NCBI RefSeq assembly: GCF_001648895.1
Contig: NZ_LXUF01000011.1
Span: 310,001 to 374,000, forward strand
Origin: Methylovorus sp. MM2
GTDB lineage: Bacteria > Pseudomonadota > Gammaproteobacteria > Burkholderiales > Methylophilaceae
DNA length: 64,000 nt
Direction: 5' to 3'
Part shown: in pieces, positions 40,449 through 49,883 of the stretch
Layout of the letters: every line of letters starts with the position of its first letter
Numbering within the stretch: the first letter of the stretch is position 1
Made by a program: the position numbers and the translations under genes
The notes under the pieces: generated by a model
The model's input: only the letters and a program-made list of their open reading frames with translations
Databases searched by the model: none
Told to the model about the DNA's origin: nothing

Positions 40449-42500
40449 TTAATTCAGCGTGGTTGCCACATAGGGCACTTCTGTCGAAAGTGGTACCGAT
40501 TTTCCTGTTAAGTAGCGCATGCTGACACGTACCATATCAAAGATCACCACCCACACGACCATCACGAAGAACAATGTTAACCAAGCATCTAGCTGTTGAT
40601 TGAATATCAGTTGAGGTGCGACAGCGGCTTTCTCTGGTGGCAATAAGCCGGCTGCCAGTTTGGCAGACATATCATTCGCGGCAGCAAAGAAACCAACACG
40701 AATATCTGCGCTGGTGATCTTCTCCCAAGCTGCGGTTGTGGTGATGATCACAAGCCACAAGAGAGGTAATCCGGTCACCCATGCATGTCGCAATTTCCCA
40801 GATTTAATCAGAATGCCCGTGGCAATGCAAAGTGCTATTGCTGCCAGCATCTGATTGGCGATACCGAATAAGGGCCAAAGGATATTGACGCCACCGTTAG
40901 GGTCGATTACGCCGATATAGAGGAAATATCCCCAACCAGCGACGACTAAGGCGCTCGTGAATAAGACGGATGGATACCATGAAGTCTTACCTAATTTCGG
41001 CCAGATATTACCTAACATATCCTGCAACATAAAACGTCCGACACGCGTACCGGCATCTAAGGTAGTCAGGATAAAGATCGCCTCGAACATGATCGCAAAG
41101 TGATACCAGAGCGATAGCATGCTTTTACCAAAAGCACTGCCGAATATACTCGCCATACCCACGGCCAAAGATGGGGCGCCGCCAGTGCGGGCAAACAAAG
41201 TGGACTCCCCCATTTCGTTAGCCAGATGTTCCATCTGCTCGACTGTCACAGGGAACCCCCACGAGCTGATTTTAGCAACTGCATCGATCGCCTCTTTACC
41301 CACTACACCTGCGGGACTATTGATGGCGAAGAAGACACCCGGCTCCAGCACCGTTGCTGCCACCATTGCCATCATTGCGACAAAAGCCTCTAACAACATA
41401 CCGCCATAACCGATCATGCGAATATCACGTTCATTGGCAATCAACTTAGGCGTAGTGCCCGATGCGATCAATGCGTGGAAGCCTGACACAGCACCACAGG
41501 CGATCGTGATAAAAACAAACGGGAACATCGAACCGCCAAATATCGGGCCGGTACCATCGGTGAACTGTGTCAGTGCTGGCATTTTGATCTCGGGGCTTAA
41601 CACTACAATAGCGATAGCGAGCACGATCACAGTGCCAAGCTTCATAAATGTAGAAAGATAATCACGTGGCGCTAGTAACAACCAGACCGGAAGAATAGCC
41701 GCAGCAAATCCGTAAGCAATAATTCCCCAAGCCAAGGGCAAACCTTCATGGTCGAATAAGACTCTTAGCTGTGGGCTGTGATCTACCCAACCACCAGCCA
41801 CTACAGAAAATAGAAGCAGTGCCACCCCCAGCATGGAGGCCTCTAATACACGGCCCGGGCGGAAACTACGCATATAAAGACCAACGATCATTGCGATAGG
41901 AATAGTCGCAGCCACCGTTGATGTCGCCCAAGGGCTATGCTTCATCGCATTGACGACCACCAGACCGAGTACGGCGATTAAAATCACCATGATACAAAAG
42001 GTACCGATCAATGCAGCTGCACCCCCGAATGCGCCCAACTCTTCTCGCGCCATTTGCCCAAGACTTTTAGCATTGCGGCGTGTCGAGAGAAATAAAGTGA
42101 CGATATCCTGCACGCAACCGCCGAGCACCGCGCCTATCAATATCCACAAAGTGCCGGGCAAATAACCGAATTGGGCGGCCAGTGTTGGGCCAACTAATGG
42201 GCCAGGGCCAGCGATGGCAGCAAAATGGTGCCCAAACACTACCCATCTGTTGGTGGGCACAAAATCACGCCCATTATCTAAACGTTCTGCGGGTGTTGCC
42301 CGCGTCTCATCCAGTGTTAAAACTTCAGCAGCAATCCATGCCGAATAGAATCTATAAGCAATCGCGTAAACACATATCGCAGCAGTAATGAACCATAAGG
42401 CATTAATACTTTCTCCCCGATGGATTGCGATACCGCCGATAGCAGATGCGCCAATCACTGCGACTATAAACCAGACGCTTTTTTTAATGAATGCATTCAT
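40449..42500 (-). CDS. cstA: Carbon starvation protein A (CstA) transporter
   Basis: 683 residues, inner-membrane protein with ~16 helices. Family motifs: VVFGHHFAAIAGPGPLVGPT near residue 87, ALIASGTTPKLIANE and FEAIFILTTLDAGTRVGRFM. CstA proteins transport pyruvate or peptides when carbon is scarce. Followed by the YbdD-like gene as in E. coli. Immediately converges with the GG-peptide gene. Confidence 0.96.
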   Translation of the reverse strand: MNAFIKKSVWFIVAVIGASAIGGIAIHRGESINALWFITAAICVYAIAYRFYSAWIAAEVLTLDETRATPAERLDNGRDFVPTNRWVVFGHHFAAIAGPGPLVGPTLAAQFGYLPGTLWILIGAVLGGCVQDIVTLFLSTRRNAKSLGQMAREELGAFGGAAALIGTFCIMVILIAVLGLVVVNAMKHSPWATSTVAATIPIAMIVGLYMRSFRPGRVLEASMLGVALLLFSVVAGGWVDHSPQLRVLFDHEGLPLAWGIIAYGFAAAILPVWLLLAPRDYLSTFMKLGTVIVLAIAIVVLSPEIKMPALTQFTDGTGPIFGGSMFPFVFITIACGAVSGFHALIASGTTPKLIANERDIRMIGYGGMLLEAFVAMMAMVAATVLEPGVFFAINSPAGVVGKEAIDAVAKISSWGFPVTVEQMEHLANEMGESTLFARTGGAPSLAVGMASIFGSAFGKSMLSLWYHFAIMFEAIFILTTLDAGTRVGRFMLQDMLGNIWPKLGKTSWYPSVLFTSALVVAGWGYFLYIGVIDPNGGVNILWPLFGIANQMLAAIALCIATGILIKSGKLRHAWVTGLPLLWLVIITTTAAWEKITSADIRVGFFAAANDMSAKLAAGLLPPEKAAVAPQLIFNQQLDAWLTLFFVMVVWVVIFDMVRVSMRYLTGKSVPLSTEVPYVATTLN

Positions 42501-42613
42501 GGAAAGCTGGACTTGAATAATGGAGCATGCAGTATAAAGCAGGTCAGCTTGTAACTGAATGTAAATAGCAGCATCGTATAGATGCTGAAGCTATCTATTC
42601 CAAGCCAACATCA

Positions 42614-42649
42614 AAATGGGCTGGTCTGTATTACCAGACCAGCCCATTT
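42614..42649 (-). terminator. Terminator of the small-membrane-protein operon
   Basis: 15-bp perfect stem (42614-42628/42635-42649; core GGGCTGGTCTG) with a 6-base loop. On the minus strand the right arm ends in ATTTTGA, on the plus in ATTTATTT. It lies 24 bases after the stop of the glycine-zipper gene. Confidence 0.85.
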
Positions 42650-42672
42650 ATTTAAGAAATAGATGCAAAAAT

Positions 42673-42888
42673 CTATTTCTTGCCACTACCCACTTGATTG
42701 CCGATTACACCGCCTACGGCCGCCCCGCCCACAGTGCCTAGCGCACTACCACCTGTGAGCACCGCACCAGCAACACCACCTATACCAGCACCAGCAGCGG
42801 TATTTTTATCACGGGTAGACATTCCACTACAGGCAGTTAGCGATATCACCAACATAAATAAAGTAGCTAATTTAAAGATAACATTCAT
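42673..42888 (-). CDS. Glycine-zipper lipoprotein, OsmB-like
   Basis: 71 residues: lipoprotein signal with lipobox ISLTAC (Cys20), then a glycine-zipper 2TM-type segment (AAGAGIGGVAGAVLTGGSAL; GGAAVGGVIGNQVG). Resembles OsmB and other osmotically induced small outer-membrane lipoproteins. Ribosome site GGGAGG five bases from ATG. Last gene of a three-gene operon of tiny membrane proteins. Confidence 0.85.
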   Translation of the reverse strand: MNVIFKLATLFMLVISLTACSGMSTRDKNTAAGAGIGGVAGAVLTGGSALGTVGGAAVGGVIGNQVGSGKK

Positions 42889-42916
42889 TGATACCTCCCA
42901 AATATCTTAGGATCAT

Positions 42917-42994
42917 TTAGTGCATAAAGAAGTAAATGATCACTAACAAGAAGAAAGGTACGCCCAGCATCCATGCAACGATATATTTCACCAT
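42917..42994 (-). CDS. 25-residue hydrophobic membrane peptide
   Basis: Short frame read on the minus strand: M-V-K-Y-I-V-A-W-M-L-G-V-P then a run of Phe, Leu, Val and Ile, ending Phe-Met-His. One transmembrane helix with a positive N-terminus. An excellent ribosome site (AAGGAG, eight bases from ATG) and tight placement between two other small membrane genes (26 and 28 bases) support translation. No function or family recognised. Confidence 0.65.
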   Translation of the reverse strand: MVKYIVAWMLGVPFFLLVIIYFFMH

Positions 42995-43020
42995 GATGTT
43001 TCTCCTTTATTTAGTAGTCG

Positions 43021-43179
43021 TTAGAACCGACCAGTTAAAACAAGAATCAAAAGAATGATGACCACAAGACCTAAACCACCTGTAGGTCCATAGCCCCAGT
43101 TACGGCTGTGTGGCCAAGCTGGCAAAGCACCCAAGAGCATTAAAATTAGAATGATCAGTAATATTGTTCCCAATGACAT
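43021..43179 (-). CDS. DUF3309 small membrane protein
   Basis: 52 residues. Sequence starts MSLGTILLIILILMLLGALP then AWPHSRNWGYGPTGGLGL and a second hydrophobic stretch ending TGRF. This is the DUF3309 pattern (two short helices joined by the WPHSRNWGYGP loop). Function unknown. Ribosome site GGAGG precedes ATG. First gene of the three-gene operon. Confidence 0.9.
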   Translation of the reverse strand: MSLGTILLIILILMLLGALPAWPHSRNWGYGPTGGLGLVVIILLILVLTGRF

Positions 43180-43482
43180 TTTCTTACCTCCACTTATCAA
43201 GTTATCGGACTTATTGTTATTAAGAGAATGTCAGGTTCAATATTCTCTCGTCACGGTGATCAATTTAACGTTAACCTTGCGTTGGCATGAGCGGCGATTG
43301 ACTGATTGTTATGTCAGACGTCACTGACAGCTATTTGCTACTAGCGGTTATTTCTCTGGATATGTCCAGAATAATGGCCAGTAACTTGAGTACGATACTA
43401 AGTAGGCTTAGAATGGTATGTGAATATGTTTTGCACTAGCTTGCTTTTAAATTACCCTTACCCATTGCCCGAAAGATTCTTG
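43180..43482. other. Gene-free region between the small-membrane operon and the next gene
   Basis: 303 bases with promoters for divergent genes. Two symmetries: AGAGAAT (43223-43229) with ATTCTCT (43242-43248), and TGTCAG (43312-43317) with CTGACA (43324-43329). No credible ORF. At 43413-43424 the 12-mer TGGTATGTGAAT repeats the left part of the sigma-54 promoter at 39941, but without the correctly spaced GC. Confidence 0.6.
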
Positions 43483-43788
43483 ATGAAAAACGTTTATCTT
43501 GCCTTACTCCTTTCCACCCTTATGATTACGCCTGCGATCGCGGAAGAAATAGCTAGCGACATTACCGCTACTACCGCAAGTGGTGACAAAGTGATTTTGC
43601 AACCTAATGGCCGTTGGAAATTCGTAGAGAAAGAAAAAGCGGTTGAAGCTGAGAAAATCGCTAGCCAGTATGAAGAGAACCAAGGCTGTCCTAATGGGAC
43701 ACAAGGTGGCTTCTTAGGCTTCGGGCGCTGCATTCCCAAAGGAGATAAAGACTATAATCGCGGCTCTATGGGCGGCAAGGGTCGTTAA
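43483..43788 (+). CDS. Small exported protein, DUF3157-like N-terminal part
   Basis: 101 residues from ATG at 43483; an upstream in-frame ATG at 43420 would put 21 residues ahead of a standard signal peptide and is rejected. Signal peptide KNVYLALLLSTLMITPAIAE, then ATTASGDKVILQPNGRWKFV, which resembles the short DUF3157-type motif, a charged helix, and CPNGTQGGFLGFGRC with two cysteines that may form a disulfide. Function unknown. No neighbours in operon. Confidence 0.75.
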   Translation: MKNVYLALLLSTLMITPAIAEEIASDITATTASGDKVILQPNGRWKFVEKEKAVEAEKIASQYEENQGCPNGTQGGFLGFGRCIPKGDKDYNRGSMGGKGR

Positions 43789-43870
43789 TCCCACAAGACT
43801 ATCATCACTCAATCCGGTTAGTATCATTCGCATATCACTGGATTGAGCTTTAAACAAACCAGAGGTACCT

Positions 43871-45682
43871 CTGCAAATACCTGTAGTCAATACAAGCAAA
43901 CGTCTATCCTTACTATCTGATCTGTGGCCGCTTCTGCGGCCTTATCGTCTCCAGATACTCTTGGCGTTTCTACTTCTATGCTTTGCATCGGCTACGCTTT
44001 TACTCGTGCCATTAGCATTCCGTGACCTCATCGATTTTGGGTTCGGACAATCCGCGGCAAAGAATGTCGATTCACTGGGTAGTAAACTCAGTTTGAATAG
44101 CCACTTTCTCGTTCTATTCGGTCTCGCCAGCTTTTGGGCTGTGATGGTAGCAGCGCGCTACTATACTGTATCGTGGGTTGGCGAACGTGTGACAGCCGAT
44201 CTGCGTAGTGCGGTCTATGGGCGTGTGATGACTCAGTCGCCACAGTTCTTTGAGACCTTACAAACAGGTGAAGTGTTGTCACGGCTTACGGGCGATACCA
44301 CCTTGATCCAGACTGTCGTAGGTAGCTCAGCTTCAATGGGTTTACGTAGCTTGTTTCAGTTTATCGGTGGCATGATCATGCTGGCCGTCACCAGCTTCTA
44401 TTTATTCTCACTCAATCTCGGTTTAATGCTGCTATTGATCTTCCCCATCATACTGATCGGTCGTTCGGTCAAGAAGTTATCCCGTGAGTCACAAGACAGG
44501 ATCGCAGATAGTTCAGCAATGGCAGGCGAGATCCTCAATGCCATGCCTACCGTGCAATCCTACACACAAGAGCAGCGTGAGATCGCACGCTTCCGTAACA
44601 GCACAGAGATCAGCTTTTCAACCGCCATCAAACGCATACGTGTGCGAGCCGCGCTTACAGCCATCATCATCACAGCCATCATGGGCTCCATTATTTTTGT
44701 ATTGTGGATGGGCGCACGACAAGTCAGCCAAGGCAGCATGTCAGGCGGTGAACTGGCCTCTTTCATTCTCTATGCCGCAATGGTAGCTGGCAGCGTGAGC
44801 ACGATGGCCGAAGTATGGGGAGATATCATGCGTGCAGCAGGCGCGACAGAGCGCCTACTCGAATTATTACGCTCTGAACCCGCCATCGCAGAACCGGAAC
44901 AACCCGTTGAATTCATCAAGCAAGCACAGGCAGGAATCGAATTCAATAACGTTAGTTTCTTTTACCCTGCGCGGCCGCAAATCCCAGCGCTTGATGGCAT
45001 CTCACTCAACATCACCAATGGCGAGACCATCGCACTGGTAGGCCCTTCAGGTGCCGGAAAAACCACATTATTCCAACTTTTGCTCCGCTTCTATGATGTA
45101 TCTAGCGGCAGCATCAGTATCAATAATCAAGATATCCGCTCATTAAGCCTAGAACATTTGCGCAGCATGATCGCCGTCGTTCCTCAAGATCCGGTTATCT
45201 TCTCGGCGAACGCGATGGAAAATATCCGTTACGGTCGCCCATATGCAACGGATGCAGAAGTCATGATTGCAGCAAAAGCAGCACTGGTAGATGAGTTTAT
45301 CGAGCGACTACCAGAAGGCTATGAGACATTCTTAGGCGAACGCGGTACGCGTCTATCTGGTGGTCAGAAACAGCGCATCGCCATCGCACGCGCTATTCTA
45401 AAAGATGCACCGATATTGCTGCTGGATGAAGCTACAAGCGCACTAGATGCAGAGTCAGAGATACTCGTCCAGCAAGGTCTTAACACAGCGATGCAGGACC
45501 GCACGACGCTTGTTATCGCACACCGACTCGCTACCGTACAGAATGCTGACCGCATCATCGTTTTAGAGCACGGCAAGATCATCGAAATAGGCACACCCGC
45601 AGAGCTTCGGCATCAAGGCGGCTTATATAACAAGCTGGCAAACCTGCAATTCACTTTGGAAGATCAATTGCCCAAAACTTAA
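43871..45682 (+). CDS. ABC exporter, fused membrane and ATPase domains; start uncertain
   Basis: Half-size exporter (TMD-NBD): Walker [10 protein letters not shown], signature LSGGQKQR, Walker [13 protein letters not shown]-loop IAHRL. Resembles the MsbA/multidrug branch common in betaproteobacteria; substrate unknown. The first usable TTG (43961) falls within the first transmembrane helix. The frame upstream reads sensible family sequence ([14 protein letters not shown]) back to a stop at 43844, with no ATG, GTG or TTG. CTG at 43871 sits five bases after AGAGG and gives 603 residues; it is my choice. No C39 peptidase domain. Its stop overlaps the end of radC by four bases, convergent. Confidence 0.85.
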   Translation: MQIPVVNTSKRLSLLSDLWPLLRPYRLQILLAFLLLCFASATLLLVPLAFRDLIDFGFGQSAAKNVDSLGSKLSLNSHFLVLFGLASFWAVMVAARYYTVSWVGERVTADLRSAVYGRVMTQSPQFFETLQTGEVLSRLTGDTTLIQTVVGSSASMGLRSLFQFIGGMIMLAVTSFYLFSLNLGLMLLLIFPIILIGRSVKKLSRESQDRIADSSAMAGEILNAMPTVQSYTQEQREIARFRNSTEISFSTAIKRIRVRAALTAIIITAIMGSIIFVLWMGARQVSQGSMSGGELASFILYAAMVAGSVSTMAEVWGDIMRAAGATERLLELLRSEPAIAEPEQPVEFIKQAQAGIEFNNVSFFYPARPQIPALDGISLNITNGETIALVGPSGAGKTTLFQLLLRFYDVSSGSISINNQDIRSLSLEHLRSMIAVVPQDPVIFSANAMENIRYGRPYATDAEVMIAAKAALVDEFIERLPEGYETFLGERGTRLSGGQKQRIAIARAILKDAPILLLDEATSALDAESEILVQQGLNTAMQDRTTLVIAHRLATVQNADRIIVLEHGKIIEIGTPAELRHQGGLYNKLANLQFTLEDQLPKT

Positions 45683-46353
45683 AGCAGCCCTTTTTCGGCG
45701 AACGATAAAGTCGTATTACCTGCCACGATAAAATGGTCCAACACCCGTACATCCACAAGCGAGAGGGCCTGCTTTAGCGCGGTAGTCAGCAACTCATCCG
45801 CCTGACTTTGCTGCGCAATACCCGATGGATGGTTATGCGCGAAAATCACTGAAGCGGCATTATGATGTAATGCCCGTTTAACCACTTCCCGAGGATACAC
45901 AGAAGTTTGTGTCAATGTGCCAGAGAACAACTCCTCTTGCGATACCACCCGATTCTGCGCATCAAGAAATATCACCAGAAATACTTCACGTGTTAACTGA
46001 CCTAACTTCAAACGTAAGTAATCCCTCACTTGCGCAGGTGAACTTAATACATCACGCACCTGCATCTCTTCCGCTAATGCCCTGCGACTCATCTCAAAGA
46101 TCGCCTGCAACTGCGCATACTTACTTGATCCAATGCCACTCACCTGACATAACTCATGCAAACTGGCCGCAAATATCCCATTCAAGCTCCCGAAGCGAGT
46201 GAGCAAGTCCCTTGCGAGATCAACCGCACTTTTACCTGTCACGCCAACTCTTAAGAATATCGCCAGCAACTCGGCGTCTGAAAGTACACCCACCCCATTT
46301 GCCAAGAGTTTTTCACGCGGTCGCTCCCCCTCCGGCCAATCTGTAATCGCCAC
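45679..46353 (-). CDS. radC: RadC-family JAMM protein
   Basis: 224 residues. N-terminal helix-hairpin-helix region ([38 protein letters not shown]) and C-terminal MPN/JAMM domain with the metal motif [17 protein letters not shown] and a preceding conserved glutamate. Named for DNA repair but the true role of the family is unclear. Divergent from coaBC with 48 bases between. Confidence 0.94.
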   Translation of the reverse strand: MAITDWPEGERPREKLLANGVGVLSDAELLAIFLRVGVTGKSAVDLARDLLTRFGSLNGIFAASLHELCQVSGIGSSKYAQLQAIFEMSRRALAEEMQVRDVLSSPAQVRDYLRLKLGQLTREVFLVIFLDAQNRVVSQEELFSGTLTQTSVYPREVVKRALHHNAASVIFAHNHPSGIAQQSQADELLTTALKQALSLVDVRVLDHFIVAGNTTLSFAEKGLL

Positions 46354-46401
46354 GCCTCACCCTTTCATATAAAATCCAGCTAATTCAAATCATTATTCAT
46401 T

Positions 46402-47595
46402 ATGACGCATCCTGCAATCAAAAAACTCTTGCTAGGCATTACCGGCGGCATTGCTGCCTATAAAGCGGCTGAGCTTGTACGATTATTAGTCAAACAAGGG
46501 ATCGACGTTCAGGTCGTCATGACAACATCCGCCTGCCAGTTCATTACGCCTGTGACGCTACAAGCCTTATCAGGTAAACCAGTATTCACTGACATGTGGG
46601 ATGCCAGCATCGCCAACGGCATGCCACACATTGAGCTATCACGTAACGTTGACGCTATTTTGATCGCGCCAGCCAGTGCGGATTTCTTATCAAAACTAGT
46701 GCATGGTGGAGCAGATGATCTTTTATCGACACTATGTCTAGCGCGTGACTGTCCGTTAATGGTCGCCCCGGCAATGAATAAACAAATGTGGGAAAACCCA
46801 GCGACACAGCGCAATATCCAACAACTGGAAAATGATGACATCACCATTTTTGGGCCCGGTGCTGGTGAGCAGGCCTGTGGAGAAATCGGCCTCGGGCGTA
46901 TGCTCGAACCTGAACAGCTAGTAAAATTACTATCAAACACACTGCAACCGAAACTGTTTGCGGGCAAACATATATTGATTACTGCTGGCCCAACCATTGA
47001 AGCCATCGATCCTGTACGCGGCATCACTAATTTCAGCTCAGGAAAAATGGGTTACAGCATCGCAGAAGTCGCACAAGCAATGGGCGCTAAAGTCACTTTG
47101 ATCAGTGGCCCTACGGCACTGCAAAAACCCTACTCTACAGACTTTATCGCTATTACTAGTGCCCAAGAGATGCATGGTGCCGTCATGGATAATATTGCTG
47201 AGCAAGATATCTTTATTAGCGTTGCGGCTGTTGCAGATTATCGTCCGGCAACAGCCAGTGCTCATAAGCTCAAGAAAACCGAACAGGCATTTACATTAGA
47301 ATTAATTCCCAATACCGACATCCTCAGCGAAGTAGCCAACCTCAAACAACCACCATTCTGTGTGGGGTTTGCCGCCGAGAGTGAGCATCTATTGGAATTC
47401 GCTGAACAAAAGCGTCAACGCAAAAAATTGCCTTTGATTGCTGCCAATATCGCAACAGAAGCGATGGGCAAAGATAACAGCACACTGGTTTTATTAGATG
47501 ATAACGGTAGCCATACGTTACCCCACGCTACAAAATCAGAACTTGCGCGTATGTTACTGCAACATATCGCAAGCATGCTTTCCCTTCACTCCTAG
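46402..47595 (+). CDS. coaBC: Bifunctional phosphopantothenoylcysteine decarboxylase/synthase
   Basis: Two consecutive steps of coenzyme A synthesis. 397 residues. FMN-dependent CoaC domain at 1-185: LGITGGIAAYKAAELVRLL, VVMTTSACQFITP, MVAPAMNKQMWENPATQRN. CoaB domain after ~190: ILITAGPTIEAIDPVRGITN, FSSGKMGYSIAEVA and SVAAVADYRP. Followed 15 bases later by dut, a common pairing. Confidence 0.97.
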   Translation: MTHPAIKKLLLGITGGIAAYKAAELVRLLVKQGIDVQVVMTTSACQFITPVTLQALSGKPVFTDMWDASIANGMPHIELSRNVDAILIAPASADFLSKLVHGGADDLLSTLCLARDCPLMVAPAMNKQMWENPATQRNIQQLENDDITIFGPGAGEQACGEIGLGRMLEPEQLVKLLSNTLQPKLFAGKHILITAGPTIEAIDPVRGITNFSSGKMGYSIAEVAQAMGAKVTLISGPTALQKPYSTDFIAITSAQEMHGAVMDNIAEQDIFISVAAVADYRPATASAHKLKKTEQAFTLELIPNTDILSEVANLKQPPFCVGFAAESEHLLEFAEQKRQRKKLPLIAANIATEAMGKDNSTLVLLDDNGSHTLPHATKSELARMLLQHIASMLSLHS

Positions 47596-47610
47596 ATTAA
47601 AGGCACTCTT

Positions 47611-48063
47611 ATGTCTCTACAAGTCGAACTCAAGATACTGGATGATCGTTTAAGCAACCTGCTACCTACTTATGCAACACCAGGTTCTGCAGGTTTAGAC
47701 CTTAGGGCGTGTATAGAGCATACACAGACATTAAACCCAGGCGAAACAACATTGATTCCAACAGGCATTGCCATGTATCTGCGTGATACAAACTATGCGG
47801 CCATGATTCTGCCGCGCTCAGGGTTAGGGCATAAACACGGCATCGTACTGGGCAACCTTGTAGGTTTGATCGATTCAGATTACCAAGGTCAATTGCTCGT
47901 TTCCTGCTGGAATCGCAGCAAGGAGTCTTTCATGCTAAACCCAATGGAGCGTATTGCACAATTGGTCATCGTGCCAGTCATACAAGCCAGTTTTACGGTT
48001 GTTGAAGAGTTTGCGGCAAGTGAACGGGGCGAAGGCGGCTTTGGTAGCACAGGTAAAAGCTGA
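47611..48063 (+). CDS. dut: dUTP diphosphatase
   Basis: Trimeric dUTPase, 150 residues, removing dUTP and supplying dUMP. Five motifs: [53 protein letters not shown], and [11 protein letters not shown] at the C-terminus. Complete. Confidence 0.98.
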   Translation: MSLQVELKILDDRLSNLLPTYATPGSAGLDLRACIEHTQTLNPGETTLIPTGIAMYLRDTNYAAMILPRSGLGHKHGIVLGNLVGLIDSDYQGQLLVSCWNRSKESFMLNPMERIAQLVIVPVIQASFTVVEEFAASERGEGGFGSTGKS

Positions 48064-48110
48064 ATTCTCAAATATCGAGCAATGATTAGTTTTGCGCTAC
48101 TTTTAGGCAG

Positions 48111-48156
48111 AAAATACAGAATTCACTTGAAAAACTCTGTATTTTCATGGTATAAA
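48111..48156 (+). promoter_or_regulatory. rpmB-rpmG promoter within an inverted repeat
   Basis: TTGAAA (48127-48132), 18-base spacer, TATAAA (48151-48156), with TGG just before the -10 (extended -10). A perfect 10-bp inverted repeat (AAAATACAGA, 48111-48120; TCTGTATTTT, 48136-48145) surrounds the -35 box. It could be an operator or the dut 3' hairpin. Confidence 0.65.
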
Positions 48157-48185
48157 TGCGGTCTTTTCGAATTTCGGAGTCCACC

Positions 48186-48422
48186 ATGGCACGCGTATGT
48201 CAGGTAACCGGCAAAAAGCCGATGGTTGGGAATAACGTTTCCCACGCAAATAACAAGACCAAGCGTCGTTTCTTACCTAATTTGCAAAATCGCAAATTCT
48301 GGGTTGAGAGCGAAAATCGCTGGATCAGTATGCGTATTACTAATGCTGCTCTGCGCACAATCGACAAAAACGGTATTGATGCTGTTTTAGCCGATTTACG
48401 CGCTAGCGGTCAAAAGATCTAA
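48186..48422 (+). CDS. rpmB: 50S ribosomal protein L28
   Basis: 78 residues, [20 protein letters not shown] then [33 protein letters not shown]. Start ATG at 48186, not the TTG at 48156. Lacks the zinc-finger cysteine set (C-minus form). Operon with rpmG nine bases later. Confidence 0.98.
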   Translation: MARVCQVTGKKPMVGNNVSHANNKTKRRFLPNLQNRKFWVESENRWISMRITNAALRTIDKNGIDAVLADLRASGQKI

Positions 48423-48431
48423 GGAATTATC

Positions 48432-48587
48432 ATGCGTGAAAAAATCAAATTAGAGTCAAGCGCAGGTACTGGTCATTTTTATACAACGACCAAGAACAAG
48501 CGCACCATGCCAGAAAAAATGGAGATCAAGAAATTTGATCCTGTTGTTCGTAAGCATGTACTGTACAAAGAAACTAAGCTTAAATAG
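48432..48587 (+). CDS. rpmG: 50S ribosomal protein L33
   Basis: 51 residues: [50 protein letters not shown]. Zinc-independent form without cysteines. Ribosome site AAGGA. The terminator follows directly. Confidence 0.98.
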   Translation: MREKIKLESSAGTGHFYTTTKNKRTMPEKMEIKKFDPVVRKHVLYKETKLK

Positions 48588-48604
48588 CCTTTAAGTTTAG
48601 TAAT

Positions 48605-48632
48605 AAAAAAGCCCGCACGTGCGGGCTTTTTT
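48605..48632. terminator. Bidirectional terminator rpmG / desaturase
   Basis: Fully symmetric AAAAAAGCCCGCAC / GTGCGGGCTTTTTT, flanked by T-runs in both directions, so it can end rpmG (plus) and the desaturase gene (minus). Confidence 0.93.
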
Positions 48633-48654
48633 ATTACGATATGTTTCTCGTCAG

Positions 48655-49848
48655 TTAGGCCATTCTATAACAACGTAGTCTGCGAGAGAATTCTTGCAAG
48701 GCCTCGACACCAGAGGCTTCTGCACGGTGGCACCAATCCTCTAAGTTCTTCAAAAGTTGCTCCTGAGTCGAAGTTGAACGCTCCCAAATCGCTACCAGCT
48801 CTTGTTTCAGCTCATATATCTTATGTAGATTGACCGTGCTTCGTAAGACGCTGTCTAACGCTAGCTTTTCTTTGTCTTGCAACTCGCTAGCATCTAAATG
48901 TAGCCATTGGCGAATACGCTCAAGCGTTGGGGACTCATGGCCGTGAGAGTGCGCTTTATAAGCATGACGCACCTTATCGATCTCTTGCTTGTATGCTTTC
49001 TTAAGCATCGCACCATATTTACCCATGACATCAAACCGATGCGTAATCACTGCCTGCAATGTATCAAGATCACAACGGGTCTTCGCCCAATCGAAACTTA
49101 CTTTAGGCGCTACTTTCTTTACCTTGGCTAAGCTAATGATTTCCATCGCACGGATATACATCCAGCCGATATCAAACTCATACCACTTACTGGATAACTT
49201 GGCAGAACTGGCATAAGAATGGTGATTATTGTGCAGCTCTTCGCCACCGATCAAAATACCCCAGGGGAATATATTCGTACTCGCATCAGCTGCTGCAAAA
49301 TTGCGATATCCCCAATAGTGCCCGAGACCATTAATAACACCAGCAGCAGTAATCGGTATCCATGCCATTTGTACCGCCCAAATAGTCATACCGAGCGGGC
49401 CAAATAAAGCAACATTGATCACAAACATCAGGCCTATCCCTAAAGCACTATGTTTGGTATAGACATGTCGCTCCATCCAATCATCTGGTGTGCCACTGCC
49501 ATACTTATTCAAGGTCTCCTCATTTTTGGATTCTGCACGATAAAGCTCTGCACCTTCACGAAGCACCTTAACAATGCCTAATACTTGCGGGCTATGGGGA
49601 TCATCTTCAGTTTCACATTTTGCATGATGCTTGCGGTGAATAGCTGCCCATTCTTTTGTGACCATTCCCGTCGTCATCCACAACCAGAATCGAAAGAAAT
49701 GACTCACTACCGGATGAAGCTCCAAAGCCCGATGTGCCTGACAGCGATGCAGGTAAATAGTGACCGCTGCGATCGTGACATGGGTAAACGCTAAAGCAAC
49801 TAATATATAGCCCCACCACGGTAAATCTATTAACCAAAAGTGACTCAT
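48655..49848 (-). CDS. Acyl-CoA desaturase, DesB-like
   Basis: 397 residues. Three histidine boxes: HRCQAHRALELH near 34, HRKHHAKCE near 68, and HNNHHSYASSAKLS near 208, with four or more hydrophobic helices between. Inserts a cis double bond into acyl chains, probably delta-9. The last ~130 residues are a charged helical extension ending in DWCHRAEASGVEALQEFSRR; similar tails occur in Pseudomonas-type acyl-CoA desaturases, so this is not an anomaly. Monocistronic. Confidence 0.92.
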   Translation of the reverse strand: MSHFWLIDLPWWGYILVALAFTHVTIAAVTIYLHRCQAHRALELHPVVSHFFRFWLWMTTGMVTKEWAAIHRKHHAKCETEDDPHSPQVLGIVKVLREGAELYRAESKNEETLNKYGSGTPDDWMERHVYTKHSALGIGLMFVINVALFGPLGMTIWAVQMAWIPITAAGVINGLGHYWGYRNFAAADASTNIFPWGILIGGEELHNNHHSYASSAKLSSKWYEFDIGWMYIRAMEIISLAKVKKVAPKVSFDWAKTRCDLDTLQAVITHRFDVMGKYGAMLKKAYKQEIDKVRHAYKAHSHGHESPTLERIRQWLHLDASELQDKEKLALDSVLRSTVNLHKIYELKQELVAIWERSTSTQEQLLKNLEDWCHRAEASGVEALQEFSRRLRCYRMA

Positions 49849-49883
49849 GATATTCCTCTAGTGCTTCGACTCATTCAAATCCA

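Noticed and set aside
43413-43436. Second sigma-54-like sequence (TGGTATGTGAAT ... TTGCA) before the small exported protein
   Set aside because: It shares the 12-mer with the promoter at 39941, but GG and GC are 16 bases apart instead of 10, so sigma-54 could not use it.
43961-45682. ABC exporter as the dedicated transporter of the GG peptide
   Set aside because: It lacks a C39 peptidase domain and is 3.7 kb away on the far side of other genes; it looks like an ordinary MsbA-like exporter.
46509-47027. 172-codon minus-strand frame inside coaBC
   Set aside because: Mirror of the coding frame; coaBC motifs are complete on the plus strand.
48655-49050. C-terminal extension of the desaturase as a possible fused domain
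   Set aside because: Similar ~130-residue tails occur in Pseudomonas-type acyl-CoA desaturases, so it is ordinary for the family.
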